A DNA stretch of 48,748 nucleotides from Desulfonauticus sp. Lineage in GTDB: Bacteria > Desulfobacterota > Desulfovibrionia > Desulfovibrionales > Desulfonatronovibrionaceae. The stretch is from contig JAUZRP010000004.1 in the NCBI GenBank assembly GCA_030950395.1, forward strand, positions 1-48,748, in the 5' to 3' direction. Below the pieces are notes generated by a model, which worked only from the letters and a program-made list of their open reading frames with translations, was not told the origin of the DNA and did not search any database. Below, piece after piece: positions 27,236 through 35,856 of the stretch; the first letter of the stretch is position 1, and each line of letters starts with the position of its first letter. The translations under genes and the position numbers were made by a program.

Positions 27236-27625
27236 ATGCAAAAATTAAAGGTTTATCAGAAGTTAATATTGTTTATGTTGACGTTACCTTTGAGTGGTTG
27301 TGTATGGTTAGCTGTAGGAGGAGCAGGAGGTTTGGCTGGAGCTATATATTATAAAGGTAGGTTAGAGCAAAATGTGAACGTATATTATGCCAGGTTACAT
27401 CAGGCCAGTCTCAAAACTTTAAAAGAGTTGGGTTTACCTATAGAGAAAGAGACCATAAAATATAATGAAAGCAGCATAGAAAGCCATTATTTAGATGGAA
27501 CACCTATTTGGATTGACATAGAAGCTGTGAGTACTCATAGTTCAAAGATTTATATTCGAGTGGGATGGTTAGGAGATGAGACGCGTTCCAGAGATTTGTT
27601 AAATAAGATTTTGGCTCATTTTTAG
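27236..27625 (+). CDS. DUF3568-family lipoprotein
   Basis: 129-residue predicted lipoprotein. The signal peptide ends at a lipobox LSGC (C22), after KLILFMLTLP. A glycine-rich hydrophobic segment WLAVGGAGGLAGAIYYKGRL follows, then a small alpha-beta domain with IWIDIEAVSTHSSKIYIRVG and DETRSRDLLNKILAH. This matches DUF3568, small lipoproteins of unknown role common in Desulfovibrionales and relatives. The ATG follows GGGGTGAAGG. Confidence 0.85.
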   Translation: MQKLKVYQKLILFMLTLPLSGCVWLAVGGAGGLAGAIYYKGRLEQNVNVYYARLHQASLKTLKELGLPIEKETIKYNESSIESHYLDGTPIWIDIEAVSTHSSKIYIRVGWLGDETRSRDLLNKILAHF

Positions 27626-27677
27626 ATTTTTTGGTAATTGTTTTAAATTTTAGCTAGTTCGTAAAAGAGGTGAAGCG

Positions 27678-28403
27678 ATGGACCAAGCTTTGGTAATAAA
27701 CGACATAGATGATTTTGTAAAAATATTGAGACAATACCCAGAATGGAAGGAAAAAGTAAGAGAAATTATACTTACCGAAGAATTAATGCGTCTCCCTTCT
27801 AAATTTGACAATTTTGTAGAGCAAGATTTTAAACCTTTGAAAAAAAAAGTTGATAAAATTGAACAAGACGTAGAAGTTTTAAAAGAAGACGTAGAAGTTT
27901 TAAAAGAAGACGTAAGGGTTTTAAAAGAAGACGTAGCTAATTTGAAGAAGGATATGAAAGGTGTCAAGAATGATATAGGCAGTTTAAAGGGTCAGATGCT
28001 TGAACTTATGGTTCGAGATAAGGCTGGAGCTTATTTTGGGCGAGTCCTAAAGAAAGTAAGGGTGTTAAATTTTAGTGATTTGGCTGATTGGCTTTACGAT
28101 GCTTTGGATGCAGGGGTTATCAGTGAAGAAGAAAAAGACGATGCTTTAAGGGTAGATTTGGTAGTAAAGGGAATTTTGCGTAAAAATAATAAGTTAGAAG
28201 TATATTTGGCCGTAGAGATATCAGAAGTCGTGGATAAAAGAGATGTGGAGAGGGCTTTGAAGCGAGCAGAAGTCATTGAAAAGACTGTAATCTTTTCTAG
28301 AGGGCAAGAAACTCAAAAAAAGTGCCTTGCTGCTGTAATAGGTAATAAATACTCGCAAGGAGCTAAAAAACTTATTCAAGAACACAATATAATTGCTGTG
28401 TAA
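27678..28403 (+). CDS. Coiled-coil protein with PD-(D/E)XK-like C-terminal domain
   Basis: 241 residues. The N-terminal part (EWKEKVREIILTEELMRLPS) leads into a coiled coil of 21-bp-encoded heptads (VEVLKEDVEVLKEDVRVLKE, about 63-90). The C-terminal region (about 108-241) has DLVVKGILRKNNKLEVYLAV-EIS, an arrangement like the restriction-endonuclease fold seen in DUF3782-type proteins. The catalytic lysine of (D/E)XK is a serine at EIS, so activity is doubtful. Function unknown. An AAAGAGGTGAAGCG ribosome binding site precedes the ATG. Confidence 0.72.
   Translation: MDQALVINDIDDFVKILRQYPEWKEKVREIILTEELMRLPSKFDNFVEQDFKPLKKKVDKIEQDVEVLKEDVEVLKEDVRVLKEDVANLKKDMKGVKNDIGSLKGQMLELMVRDKAGAYFGRVLKKVRVLNFSDLADWLYDALDAGVISEEEKDDALRVDLVVKGILRKNNKLEVYLAVEISEVVDKRDVERALKRAEVIEKTVIFSRGQETQKKCLAAVIGNKYSQGAKKLIQEHNIIAV
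27866..27949. repeat. Four 21-bp repeats encoding coiled-coil heptads
   Basis: Units start at 27866, 27887, 27908 and 27929. The first two are identical (GACGTAGAAGTTTTAAAAG plus AA), the third differs at three bases and the fourth is diverged. Each encodes D-V-x-x-L-K-E/K. Confidence 0.9.
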
Positions 28404-28587
28404 GATTTAAATTTAGCGGACAAAAGTTTGCTTTTTCTATAAGATTGAATTTTTTGTCTTAATTTATGGAAGTCTTATAGTGTTTTTGCCTTTTTCAAAA
28501 CTATTTCCTTTCCAGAGTTAGGTCAATTCCTGGTTAAAAATCCTTATCTAAGCTTTATCTGAGCCCTGTTTTATTTTGCATCTTTAC

Positions 28588-28616
28588 TTGATTTTTTGGC
28601 CAAGTCAAAATAATCA
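28588..28616 (+). promoter_or_regulatory. Possible sigma-70 promoter for valS
   Basis: TTGATT (28588-28593) and TAATCA (28611-28616) are separated by 17 nt and lie 42 nt before the valS start, inside a 254-nt gene-free stretch. Both boxes deviate from consensus. I see no aminoacyl-tRNA-type leader such as a T-box in this stretch. Confidence 0.4.
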
Positions 28617-28657
28617 AAAGAGGTTTTAAGAAAACAATCCTTAACAAGGAGATATAC

Positions 28658-31303
28658 ATGGACAAAAAATTACCTAAAGGTTACGAGCCAAAGGAAGTAG
28701 AAGAAAAGTGGATAAAATTTTGGGAAGAGGAAAAAACATTTTCTCCAGATGTAAACACAGTAATCAAACCTTATTCTATTGTCATCCCGCCACCTAACGT
28801 AACAGGCACCTTACACATGGGACATGCTCTAAACATTACTTTGCAAGACATTTTATGTCGGTTTCATAGGCAATTGGGATACGACGTGCTCTGGGTGCCA
28901 GGCACTGATCATGCGGGGATTGCCACCCAAAATGTGGTAGAAAAGGCTTTGGCCAAAGAAGGAAAAACCAGAGACGATCTTGGGCGAGAAAAGTTTGTCC
29001 AAAGAGTTTGGCAGTGGAAAGAGGAGTACGGAGGAAAAATTTTAAATCAAGTGAAAAGATTAGGAGCTTCTGTTGATTGGAGCAGGCTACGTTTTACTAT
29101 GGACCAAGGTTTGTCCAAAGCAGTTCGGGAAGTATTTGTACGACTGTATGAGCAAGGTCTGATCTATAAAGGAGATTATATCATAAATTGGTGTCCCAGG
29201 TGTCATACCGCGTTAGCTGATTTAGAAGTTGAATATGCAGAGGAGGATGGAGGTTTGTATCACTTACGCTATCCATTGCAAGATGGTAGTGGCGAGGTGA
29301 TTATTGCTACCACCAGACCAGAAACTATGCTTGGAGATACTGCTGTAGCTGTAAATCCAGATGATGAAAGGTATAAACACTTGATAGGTAAAAAAGTGAT
29401 TTTGCCTCTGGCGGGAAGAGAAATAGAAATCATTGCAGACAGTTATGTGGATATGGATTTTGGCACAGGTTGTCTTAAGGTTACTCCTGCTCACGATGTA
29501 AATGACTTTGAATTGGGAAGAAAACATAATTTGCCCAGTATTCAGGTGATAGATGATTGGGGCAAAATGACTCAGGAGGCTGGAGAATTTGCTGGTCAGG
29601 ATCGATTTGAGTGCAGGAAAAATATTGTAAAAAAATTAGATGAACTTGGTTTTTTAGTAAAACAGGAACCCTATCGGCATAGCGTAGGTCATTGTTATCG
29701 TTGTAATACTGTAATAGAGCCTTATGTTTCCAAACAATGGTTTGTAAAAGTTGCTCCTCTAGCTAAAAAGGCCAGAGCTGCTGTGGCAGATGGCAAAACC
29801 ACTATCTATCCTCAACATTGGACTAAGGTATATTTTGAATGGCTGGACAACATTAGAGACTGGTGTATTTCTCGCCAGATCTGGTGGGGACATAGGATAC
29901 CTGCCTGGATGTGTGCTGATTGTGGAAAAATGAGTGTTTCCCGCACAGATTTAGAGGTCTGTCCAGAGTGTGGCAGTAAAAAACTGAGTCAGGAAGAAGA
30001 CGTGTTGGATACGTGGTTCTCCTCTGCTCTTTGGCCCTTTTCTACTTTAGGTTGGCCTGAACAGACAAAAGAATTGGAAATCTTTTATCCTACCTCAGTC
30101 CTGGTGACAGGTTTTGATATCTTATTTTTTTGGGTGGCCAGAATGATGATGATGGGACTTCATTTTATGGGAGAAGTTCCCTTTAAGGACGTGTATATTC
30201 ACGCTCTGGTTAGAGATTCCAAGGGACAAAAGATGAGTAAGTCCAGAGGCAACGTGATAGATCCTTTGGTTGTTATTGATAAATTCGGCACAGATGCCTT
30301 GCGTTTTACCCTAACTGCCTTTGCGGCTATGGGACGAGACATTAAATTGAGTGAAGAGAGGATAGAAGGTTATAAACATTTTATAAATAAAATTTGGAAT
30401 GCAGCCAGATTTGCTTTGTTGAATTTAGATGATACTCAAGAATGGAACCCAGAGTTAGTGGATGGTTTAGTTCACAAATGGATTTTGCATCGTCTGGAAG
30501 AGGTAAAAGAGGAAGTTAGAGCAGCCATTTTAAGTTATAATTTTAATAATGCAGCTCAAACCCTATACCAATTTGTCTGGCATGAATTTTGTGACTGGTA
30601 CTTAGAGTTAAGTAAGCCTATGCTCTATGGAGAGGATTTGCAGGCCAAAAATATTGCCCAGATGTGTTTGGCTAAGGTGCTTCGGGAGATCTTAATTTTG
30701 CTTCATCCTATTATTCCTTTTGTAACTCAAGAAATATGGACTTATTTGCCTGGTCAAGAAGAAAAAAATTTAGCTCTTCAGCCTTATCCAGAGTTTAGAC
30801 CAGAATTTTTAGACAAAAATGTTCAAATTCAGATGGAGTTTTTACAAGGAGTTATATCTGGAGTGCGTAATATTAAGGCAGAGCTTGGTATCTCTTTGGG
30901 CACAAAACTAAATTTGTTAGGCAGAGTACACGAGCCAAAAGATATAGATTTTCTTTTGGAACATAAGGAATTAATTAAGTCTTTGGCCCGGTTGGAGGAA
31001 ATGGACCTGGCTTTAGAAAGAGAAGATGTCTCAGGCGCTGCTGTGTTTGTGGTGCGGGGATATGAATTTTTTGTGCCTTTAAAAGGAGTGGTAGATATCG
31101 AAGCAGAACTAAGTAGGCTTACTAAGGAGTTAAACAAATTAAATAAGGAGCTGGAAATAGTAAATAAAAAATTGGCCAATGAATCCTTTTTAAAAAAAGC
31201 CCCCTCTCAGGTTGTGGACAAAGAAAAAGCCAAAAAACAAGAACTGGAAGATAAAAAAATAAAGTTAGAGAAATTGTACAATAAAATTAAGGAGTTATCT
31301 TAA
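28658..31303 (+). CDS. valS: Valyl-tRNA synthetase
   Basis: Class I aminoacyl-tRNA synthetase, 881 residues. The HIGH-type motif is PPNVTGTLHMGHAL (about 46-59) and the KMSKS motif QKMSKSRGNVIDP (about 525-537). The editing domain contains TTRPETMLGDTAVAVNP. A zinc-binding segment (CADCGKMS with CPEC) lies at about 425-450, and a C-terminal coiled coil (about 815-881) binds tRNA. A strong AAGGAGATATAC ribosome binding site precedes the ATG. The next gene begins immediately after the stop. Confidence 0.98.
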   Translation: MDKKLPKGYEPKEVEEKWIKFWEEEKTFSPDVNTVIKPYSIVIPPPNVTGTLHMGHALNITLQDILCRFHRQLGYDVLWVPGTDHAGIATQNVVEKALAKEGKTRDDLGREKFVQRVWQWKEEYGGKILNQVKRLGASVDWSRLRFTMDQGLSKAVREVFVRLYEQGLIYKGDYIINWCPRCHTALADLEVEYAEEDGGLYHLRYPLQDGSGEVIIATTRPETMLGDTAVAVNPDDERYKHLIGKKVILPLAGREIEIIADSYVDMDFGTGCLKVTPAHDVNDFELGRKHNLPSIQVIDDWGKMTQEAGEFAGQDRFECRKNIVKKLDELGFLVKQEPYRHSVGHCYRCNTVIEPYVSKQWFVKVAPLAKKARAAVADGKTTIYPQHWTKVYFEWLDNIRDWCISRQIWWGHRIPAWMCADCGKMSVSRTDLEVCPECGSKKLSQEEDVLDTWFSSALWPFSTLGWPEQTKELEIFYPTSVLVTGFDILFFWVARMMMMGLHFMGEVPFKDVYIHALVRDSKGQKMSKSRGNVIDPLVVIDKFGTDALRFTLTAFAAMGRDIKLSEERIEGYKHFINKIWNAARFALLNLDDTQEWNPELVDGLVHKWILHRLEEVKEEVRAAILSYNFNNAAQTLYQFVWHEFCDWYLELSKPMLYGEDLQAKNIAQMCLAKVLREILILLHPIIPFVTQEIWTYLPGQEEKNLALQPYPEFRPEFLDKNVQIQMEFLQGVISGVRNIKAELGISLGTKLNLLGRVHEPKDIDFLLEHKELIKSLARLEEMDLALEREDVSGAAVFVVRGYEFFVPLKGVVDIEAELSRLTKELNKLNKELEIVNKKLANESFLKKAPSQVVDKEKAKKQELEDKKIKLEKLYNKIKELS

Positions 31304-32827
31304 ATGGAAAAACTCAAGGGGAAAGTTTATTTAGTAGGAGCGGGTCCTGGAGATCCCGGTTTATTTACTTTAAAAGGCAAAACTGTTTTGGAAAAGGCAG
31401 ATGTTGTGGTCTATGATTATTTGGCCAATGAGGATTTACTCCAATATTGTCCAGGAGCAGAGAAGATATACGTGGGTAAAAAAGGTGGAGATCATACTTT
31501 GCCTCAGGCAAAAATTAATCAGTTAATTATTGATAAGGCTCTGGAAGGGAAGGTTGTTGTCAGACTAAAAGGAGGAGATCCTTATGTATTTGGCAGAGGC
31601 GGTGAAGAGGCGGAAGATTTGGTCAAGCAGGGCATAGATTTTGAAGTGGTGCCTGGCATTACTTCTGCTGTGGCGGCTTGTGCCTATGCTGGTATTCCTG
31701 TTACCCATAGAAATTTTGCTTCTTCAGTTAGTTTTATTACTGGTCACGAGGATCCTCAGAAAGCAGAGAGTGCTATTGATTGGAATGCTCTGGTAAAAAG
31801 TAAGAGCACCTTGGTTTTTTTTATGGGGGTAAAAAATTTGTCCATTATTGTTCAAAACTTGTTATCTGCAGGTATGGATCCCCACATGCCTGTGGCCTTG
31901 GTGCATTGGGGCACCACTTGTAAGCAAAAGACTTTGGTTTCTAAACTGGATAAAGTGGTAGAAGATGCTAAACAGGCCAATTTTAGACCTCCTTCTTTGA
32001 TCGTGATTGGCAAGGTAGTGCAATTAAAACCGGTTTTGGATTGGTTTGAGAAAAAACCTCTTTTGGGTAAAACAGTAGTGGTGACTAGGGCAAGGGAGCA
32101 GGCAAGTGATTTAAAAGCAAAATTGCAGGAGTTAGGGGCCTGTGTGTTAGAGTGTCCCACCATAAAAGTAAGACCTTTGGATGATTATTCTAGAGCCTAT
32201 TCAGTTTTAGAAAAACTTGATCTTTACGATTGGCTTGTGTTTACTTCTGTCAATGGAGTAAAATTTTTCTGGAAATTATTAAGGGACTCCCATCTTGATG
32301 CCAGAGCTCTGGGTGGTTTACGAGTAGCGGCCATAGGACCTGCAACCCAAAACGCCCTGGAAAAATTGGGGATTTATCCTGATTTTGTGCCTTCCAAATA
32401 CGTGGCTGAGGATGTGGTAGAAGGATTATTAGATCTTGGTATCAAAGGGAAAGGAGTACTTATTCCAAGAGCGAAAGTGGCAAGAGAGGTATTACCAGAA
32501 GAACTTGCAAAAGCAGGAGCTAGAGTGGAAGTTTTGCCTGTGTATGAAACTGTTTTAGCAGAAGATAATAAAGATAAATTGGTGTTGGCCCTGGAGCAGG
32601 GGAACGTGGATTTTATCACTTTTACTAGTTCTTCCACAGTGAAAAATTTTTTCGCTTTAATCGATAAAAATAGTTTTGCGCTTCAGCTGCAAAAAGTGAG
32701 TTTGGTTTCTATTGGTCCTATTACTTCTGCTACTTTAAAAAAATTTGGCTTTCAGCCGGATCTGGAAGCCTCAACCTATACCATTGATGGCCTTGTAGAG
32801 GTAATTAAAAAAGCAATTGGCAAGTAA
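31304..32827 (+). CDS. cobA/hemD: Fused uroporphyrinogen-III C-methyltransferase / uroporphyrinogen-III synthase
   Basis: 507-residue fusion. The first half (1-245) is the SAM-dependent methyltransferase making precorrin-2: KVYLVGAGPGDPGLFTLKGK, VVRLKGGDPYVFGRGGEEAE, VVPGITSAVAACAYAGIPVT. The second half (252-507) is HemD: LLGKTVVVTRAREQASDLKA, YDWLVFTSVNGVKFFW, VDFITFTSSSTVKNFF. The fusion channels hydroxymethylbilane to precorrin-2 for siroheme, cobalamin or alternative heme synthesis and is common in Desulfovibrionales and clostridia. The ATG adjoins the valS stop. Confidence 0.95.
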   Translation: MEKLKGKVYLVGAGPGDPGLFTLKGKTVLEKADVVVYDYLANEDLLQYCPGAEKIYVGKKGGDHTLPQAKINQLIIDKALEGKVVVRLKGGDPYVFGRGGEEAEDLVKQGIDFEVVPGITSAVAACAYAGIPVTHRNFASSVSFITGHEDPQKAESAIDWNALVKSKSTLVFFMGVKNLSIIVQNLLSAGMDPHMPVALVHWGTTCKQKTLVSKLDKVVEDAKQANFRPPSLIVIGKVVQLKPVLDWFEKKPLLGKTVVVTRAREQASDLKAKLQELGACVLECPTIKVRPLDDYSRAYSVLEKLDLYDWLVFTSVNGVKFFWKLLRDSHLDARALGGLRVAAIGPATQNALEKLGIYPDFVPSKYVAEDVVEGLLDLGIKGKGVLIPRAKVAREVLPEELAKAGARVEVLPVYETVLAEDNKDKLVLALEQGNVDFITFTSSSTVKNFFALIDKNSFALQLQKVSLVSIGPITSATLKKFGFQPDLEASTYTIDGLVEVIKKAIGK

Positions 32828-32961
32828 TTGGCTATTCGAAAAAATATGGTTATATCCTCCATAGACACTAAGGGCAAAGTTAAGTGTTGGTTTTGATAGA
32901 AGTAAGTGTTCGATAGGTAGAATATTGCACATAACTTAAAAACAAATTGTAATGGAGCAAA

Positions 32962-33639
32962 ATGATTTCTTTAGCTGTTTTTATTTCTGGCAGTGGTTCT
33001 AATTTGCAGTCTATAATTAACAAAATAGAAGACGGCTCAATACACGCAGAAATTAAAGTGGTGGTCTCTAATAACCCAGAGGCTTATGGGTTAAAAAGAG
33101 CAGAGCAACATAATTTACATAGTGTGGTCTTAGAACATACGAGATTTGCAGACAGACAGGCTTATGAAAGAGAATTACTTAGAATAGTTAGAGATTTTAA
33201 GACAGATTACGTAATTTTGGCCGGTTTTATGCGCATTTTGTCCCCCTATTTTATTCATGAATTTCAAAATAGGATTTTAAACATTCATCCAGCCCTATTG
33301 CCCAGTTTTCCTGGATTGCATGCTCAGGCACAGGCTGCAGACTATGGAGTCAAAGTGGCAGGTTGCACCGTGCACTTTGTAGATGAAAAAATGGATCATG
33401 GACCTATTTTGATCCAAGCGGCTTTACCAGTTTTGCCCTCAGAAGATGGGGAAAGTTTGGGAAAAAGAATTCTAAAATGGGAGCACAAAATATATCCTCA
33501 GGCAATTTCCTGGCTAGCTCAAAATAGAGTTAACCTTGAGGGACGAAAAGTCATTGTAAAAAACGCTAAAACTTTTTTTTTAGGTCCTGCTGATGATCCT
33601 GTTTTAATTTCCCCTGGTCTAGAAGAAAAGTTCTTTTAG
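32962..33639 (+). CDS. purN: Phosphoribosylglycinamide formyltransferase
   Basis: Transfers formyl from 10-formyltetrahydrofolate to GAR in purine synthesis. The N-terminal phosphate-binding FISGSGSNLQSI, and the catalytic triad N107, H109 (ILNIHPALLPSFPG) and D145 (FVDEKMDHGPILIQ) are intact. The core ends near residue 190; the last 30 or so residues (GRKVIVKNAKTFFLGPADDP) are an extension. Length is 225. The ATG follows AATGGAGC. It is 134 nt after cobA/hemD and so may have its own promoter. Confidence 0.95.
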   Translation: MISLAVFISGSGSNLQSIINKIEDGSIHAEIKVVVSNNPEAYGLKRAEQHNLHSVVLEHTRFADRQAYERELLRIVRDFKTDYVILAGFMRILSPYFIHEFQNRILNIHPALLPSFPGLHAQAQAADYGVKVAGCTVHFVDEKMDHGPILIQAALPVLPSEDGESLGKRILKWEHKIYPQAISWLAQNRVNLEGRKVIVKNAKTFFLGPADDPVLISPGLEEKFF

Positions 33640-33801
33640 GCTAAAAAAAGAAATATCTTTTCTCTTACCTGCAAATCTCCCCAATTATCATCTGACATAT
33701 AATGTCCCCTAGCATAACAAAACATAGATTTCTTATTTTTGCAGTCCCCTGTTTTTATTTGTAATTGATTGGAAATAGGGTATATGGACGATGGGCATCC
33801 T

Positions 33802-33830
33802 ATTTGTAGGCTCAATTCACATAAATTGCC
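33802..33830. repeat. Degraded copy of the dispersed palindromic element
   Basis: ATTTGTAGGCTCAATTCA, then CATAAATTGCC, matches the left arm of the 36-bp palindrome at 44488-44523 with two changes (GGG to GCT). The right arm is partly conserved and the tail lost. It appears to be a decayed member of the same family. Confidence 0.65.
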
Positions 33831-33949
33831 TTAAAAATTTTTCAACAAATAAACGGATATTTGACAATATGTTTACAAGTTCGGAGGTAATGTGAAATTA
33901 TTGGAGTGTTTATAATTTTATAATTAGAAAAGTAACATAATTATTTTTT

Positions 33950-33982
33950 TTGTCATAAAAATGTAATAAAAATACAATATAT
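33950..33982 (+). promoter_or_regulatory. Pho-box-like 11-nt direct repeats
   Basis: TTGTCATAAAA (33950-33960), ATGTAATAAAA (33961-33971) and ATACAATATAT (33972-33982) are tandem 11-nt units. Pho boxes in enterobacteria are direct repeats of CTGTCAT-A/T-A spaced 11 nt. A further TTGTAATAAAA lies at 34010-34020. The cluster downstream includes a PhoU-like domain gene. In AT-rich DNA this may be chance. Confidence 0.4.
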
Positions 33983-34216
33983 TTGTATCTGGTTGAAAAC
34001 ATTTGTTTTTTGTAATAAAAATAGTTGGTTTGAGGTGTGAGTTGATTTGAAAAGAATTGAAATTGTTAGGGAATTAGATTAGTTTTATTTTTTATAAGTT
34101 TGGGGTAATCTTTTATGACTAATATAAATGTGTGTTTGAATTTAGGCGTGTAGATAATTTTAGTAAAACCTAACAGTTTTTTTAATAAAATTTGGCAATT
34201 TGAGGTAGGTGAAGTT

Positions 34217-35386
34217 ATGAAACAGATGAGCAATCAATTAAAAGCCGTAAATTTAACTTTGGTAAATGATTTGGATCTAAAGCAAATTCCTTTGGATATT
34301 ACTGAAGATGATGTTTATATCTTTGACCAGATAACCAGAATAGATCTTACTGAAGAGCAGATCAAAGAAATTATTGAGCCCCAAAAGATATATCCTCTTC
34401 AACGCAACGTGTTGGCTGTTCATTGGCATCCAGAGCACGTGCCTATTGAATTGGCTTTAAAACGTGTAGAGAAAATGTTTCCCAACAAACAAAAAGAATT
34501 AATTATTCCAACCCAGCACAACATTTTAATGGCTTGTGGAAATTATGCAGGGGTGGAAGTTGATTGTTATTCTCAGGGGTTTAATCAAAAAGTGCAGCTT
34601 CTAGTGCATTTTAGAAAGGACAAAATAGAAAAGGCTGACGTATTTAAATCAATGTTAAAGCATACTTTAAAGTATAGAAGTTCTCAGTTGTTTGAATTTA
34701 TAGATACTATTGTGCGTCCTATAGAGCATCGTTTACAGCAAGCTGCTCAGGAGAGTGGTGCCAGTGAATTAGTAGTAGAGTTTGTTAAGATTTATGTTTT
34801 AAAGATAAAACAGTTGATAGAGCAAAACTATACTTCGCTTCCTTTGAATATGATAAAAAATAGTTTACTAAGCAATTTTTTTGAGTATTTACGTCCAGCT
34901 TATGGGGATTCTCTGATTGATAGAGCTTTATTTTTCTTAAAAGCCGTGAAAAAAAAGGTCAAAGAAAATTTTTCTCTACAATATTTTTATAGAACCTCAG
35001 AAATAATAGAAGAAGTTAGATCTTTGGGCGGATGTATTGTTGTTCCTCATCCAGAGCAGTTTTGGCCTATTTTGTTGGCTGGTTATGATGTAGATGGGTA
35101 TGAGGTCTGGAATCCTCAATCCCAGCGCTATACAGAATTTCTAATCTCTGTAGTTTTGGACAAAAATAAACAATTAGGTTTGTCTAAACGGCCCTTGTTA
35201 ATTTTTATGGGTGATGATACTCACATGGGAGAAAAGGTAAAAGCCATAAAAAACATCTTAAAGGCCTCTAGAGAGATAGGATATCAACCAGCCTGGTATG
35301 ATTTGAGCATTCAAAAAAAATTGGTCTTACATAATATTTGTAAAGAAAAGGTCATAGACGAATATAAACAATTGCTTGATAGCTAA
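34217..35386 (+). CDS. PHP-like metal-dependent hydrolase candidate, GAK neighbourhood
   Basis: 389 residues, no signal peptide or membrane helix. Histidine and aspartate motifs resemble a PHP phosphoesterase in order: VHWHPEH (H69, H71, H74), PTQHN (H101), VVPHPEQFW (H278) and MGDDTHMGEK (D333, D334, H336). PHP domains begin with an HxH motif and end with DxH and bind a metal cluster to hydrolyse phosphoesters. A helical insert (about 125-265) separates the halves. Family assignment is by motif only. ATG at 34217 follows GAGGTAGGTG; ATG 34229 is a possible alternative. It is the first gene of the cluster, 92 nt before an amphi-Trp protein. Confidence 0.65.
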   Translation: MKQMSNQLKAVNLTLVNDLDLKQIPLDITEDDVYIFDQITRIDLTEEQIKEIIEPQKIYPLQRNVLAVHWHPEHVPIELALKRVEKMFPNKQKELIIPTQHNILMACGNYAGVEVDCYSQGFNQKVQLLVHFRKDKIEKADVFKSMLKHTLKYRSSQLFEFIDTIVRPIEHRLQQAAQESGASELVVEFVKIYVLKIKQLIEQNYTSLPLNMIKNSLLSNFFEYLRPAYGDSLIDRALFFLKAVKKKVKENFSLQYFYRTSEIIEEVRSLGGCIVVPHPEQFWPILLAGYDVDGYEVWNPQSQRYTEFLISVVLDKNKQLGLSKRPLLIFMGDDTHMGEKVKAIKNILKASREIGYQPAWYDLSIQKKLVLHNICKEKVIDEYKQLLDS

Positions 35387-35478
35387 ATTGCCAAAAAAAA
35401 GATAAACGTTGGAGTTGCGTTATTGTGCCACAAAAAGGATTAACATAACAGAAAAATAATTTAGAAAACCAAAGGAGA

Positions 35479-35757
35479 GTGTTTATGGCTAAGGAGTTAA
35501 AGTTCGAGTATAAGTCCTTACAAGATGTAAACAGCATTCAAGATTATTTTAAGGCTTTATTAACGTGTTTTGAAAATAAACACATGGTTTTGTCTTCTGC
35601 CAATAAAACTGTAGAGTTTCCCATTGGAGAGCTTATTGAACTTGGTATTAAAGCCAAAAAAAAGGATGGTGAAGTAAAGATTACTATTAAATTAGAATGG
35701 AAAGATAAAAATACTCTGTCCATAGATAAAGAAGATAAATTAAATATTTCTTCTTAA
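35479..35757 (+). CDS. amphi-Trp domain protein A (GAK-type)
   Basis: A 92-residue (90 from ATG 35485) soluble protein. After EFPIGELIELGIKAKKKDGE it ends in an amphipathic strand VKITIKLEWKDKN with a tryptophan, the hallmark of the amphi-Trp domain, a family of small proteins found beside GAK genes. Role unknown; it is a candidate substrate, scaffold or partner. AAAGGAGAG lies before the start, and either of the ATG codons (35479 as GTG/TTG-like, 35485) may be used. The following gene begins 99 nt later. Confidence 0.75.
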   Translation: MFMAKELKFEYKSLQDVNSIQDYFKALLTCFENKHMVLSSANKTVEFPIGELIELGIKAKKKDGEVKITIKLEWKDKNTLSIDKEDKLNISS

Positions 35758-35856
35758 CACCTGAGAAACATCAAAAAATTTTTGTACAAATGCAAGGGGT
35801 ATGGAACGTTTATTTGGCGTGGATTGTGTAGTTAATAATATCAATTGGGGTGTTAA

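Larger units (their letters stand above)
33640..34216. other. 577-nt AT-rich intergenic region upstream of the GAK-type cluster
   Basis: No gene was found on either strand. The region is very AT-rich. It contains a degraded copy of a dispersed palindrome at 33802-33830 and three copies of an 11-nt motif TTGTMATAAAA (33950, 33961 and 34010), discussed as Pho-box-like. It probably carries the promoter(s) of the following operon. Confidence 0.7.

Noticed and set aside
28404-28657. Possible regulatory RNA leader of valS
   Set aside because: No T-box features or stable terminator/antiterminator pair were seen; only a weak promoter can be supported.
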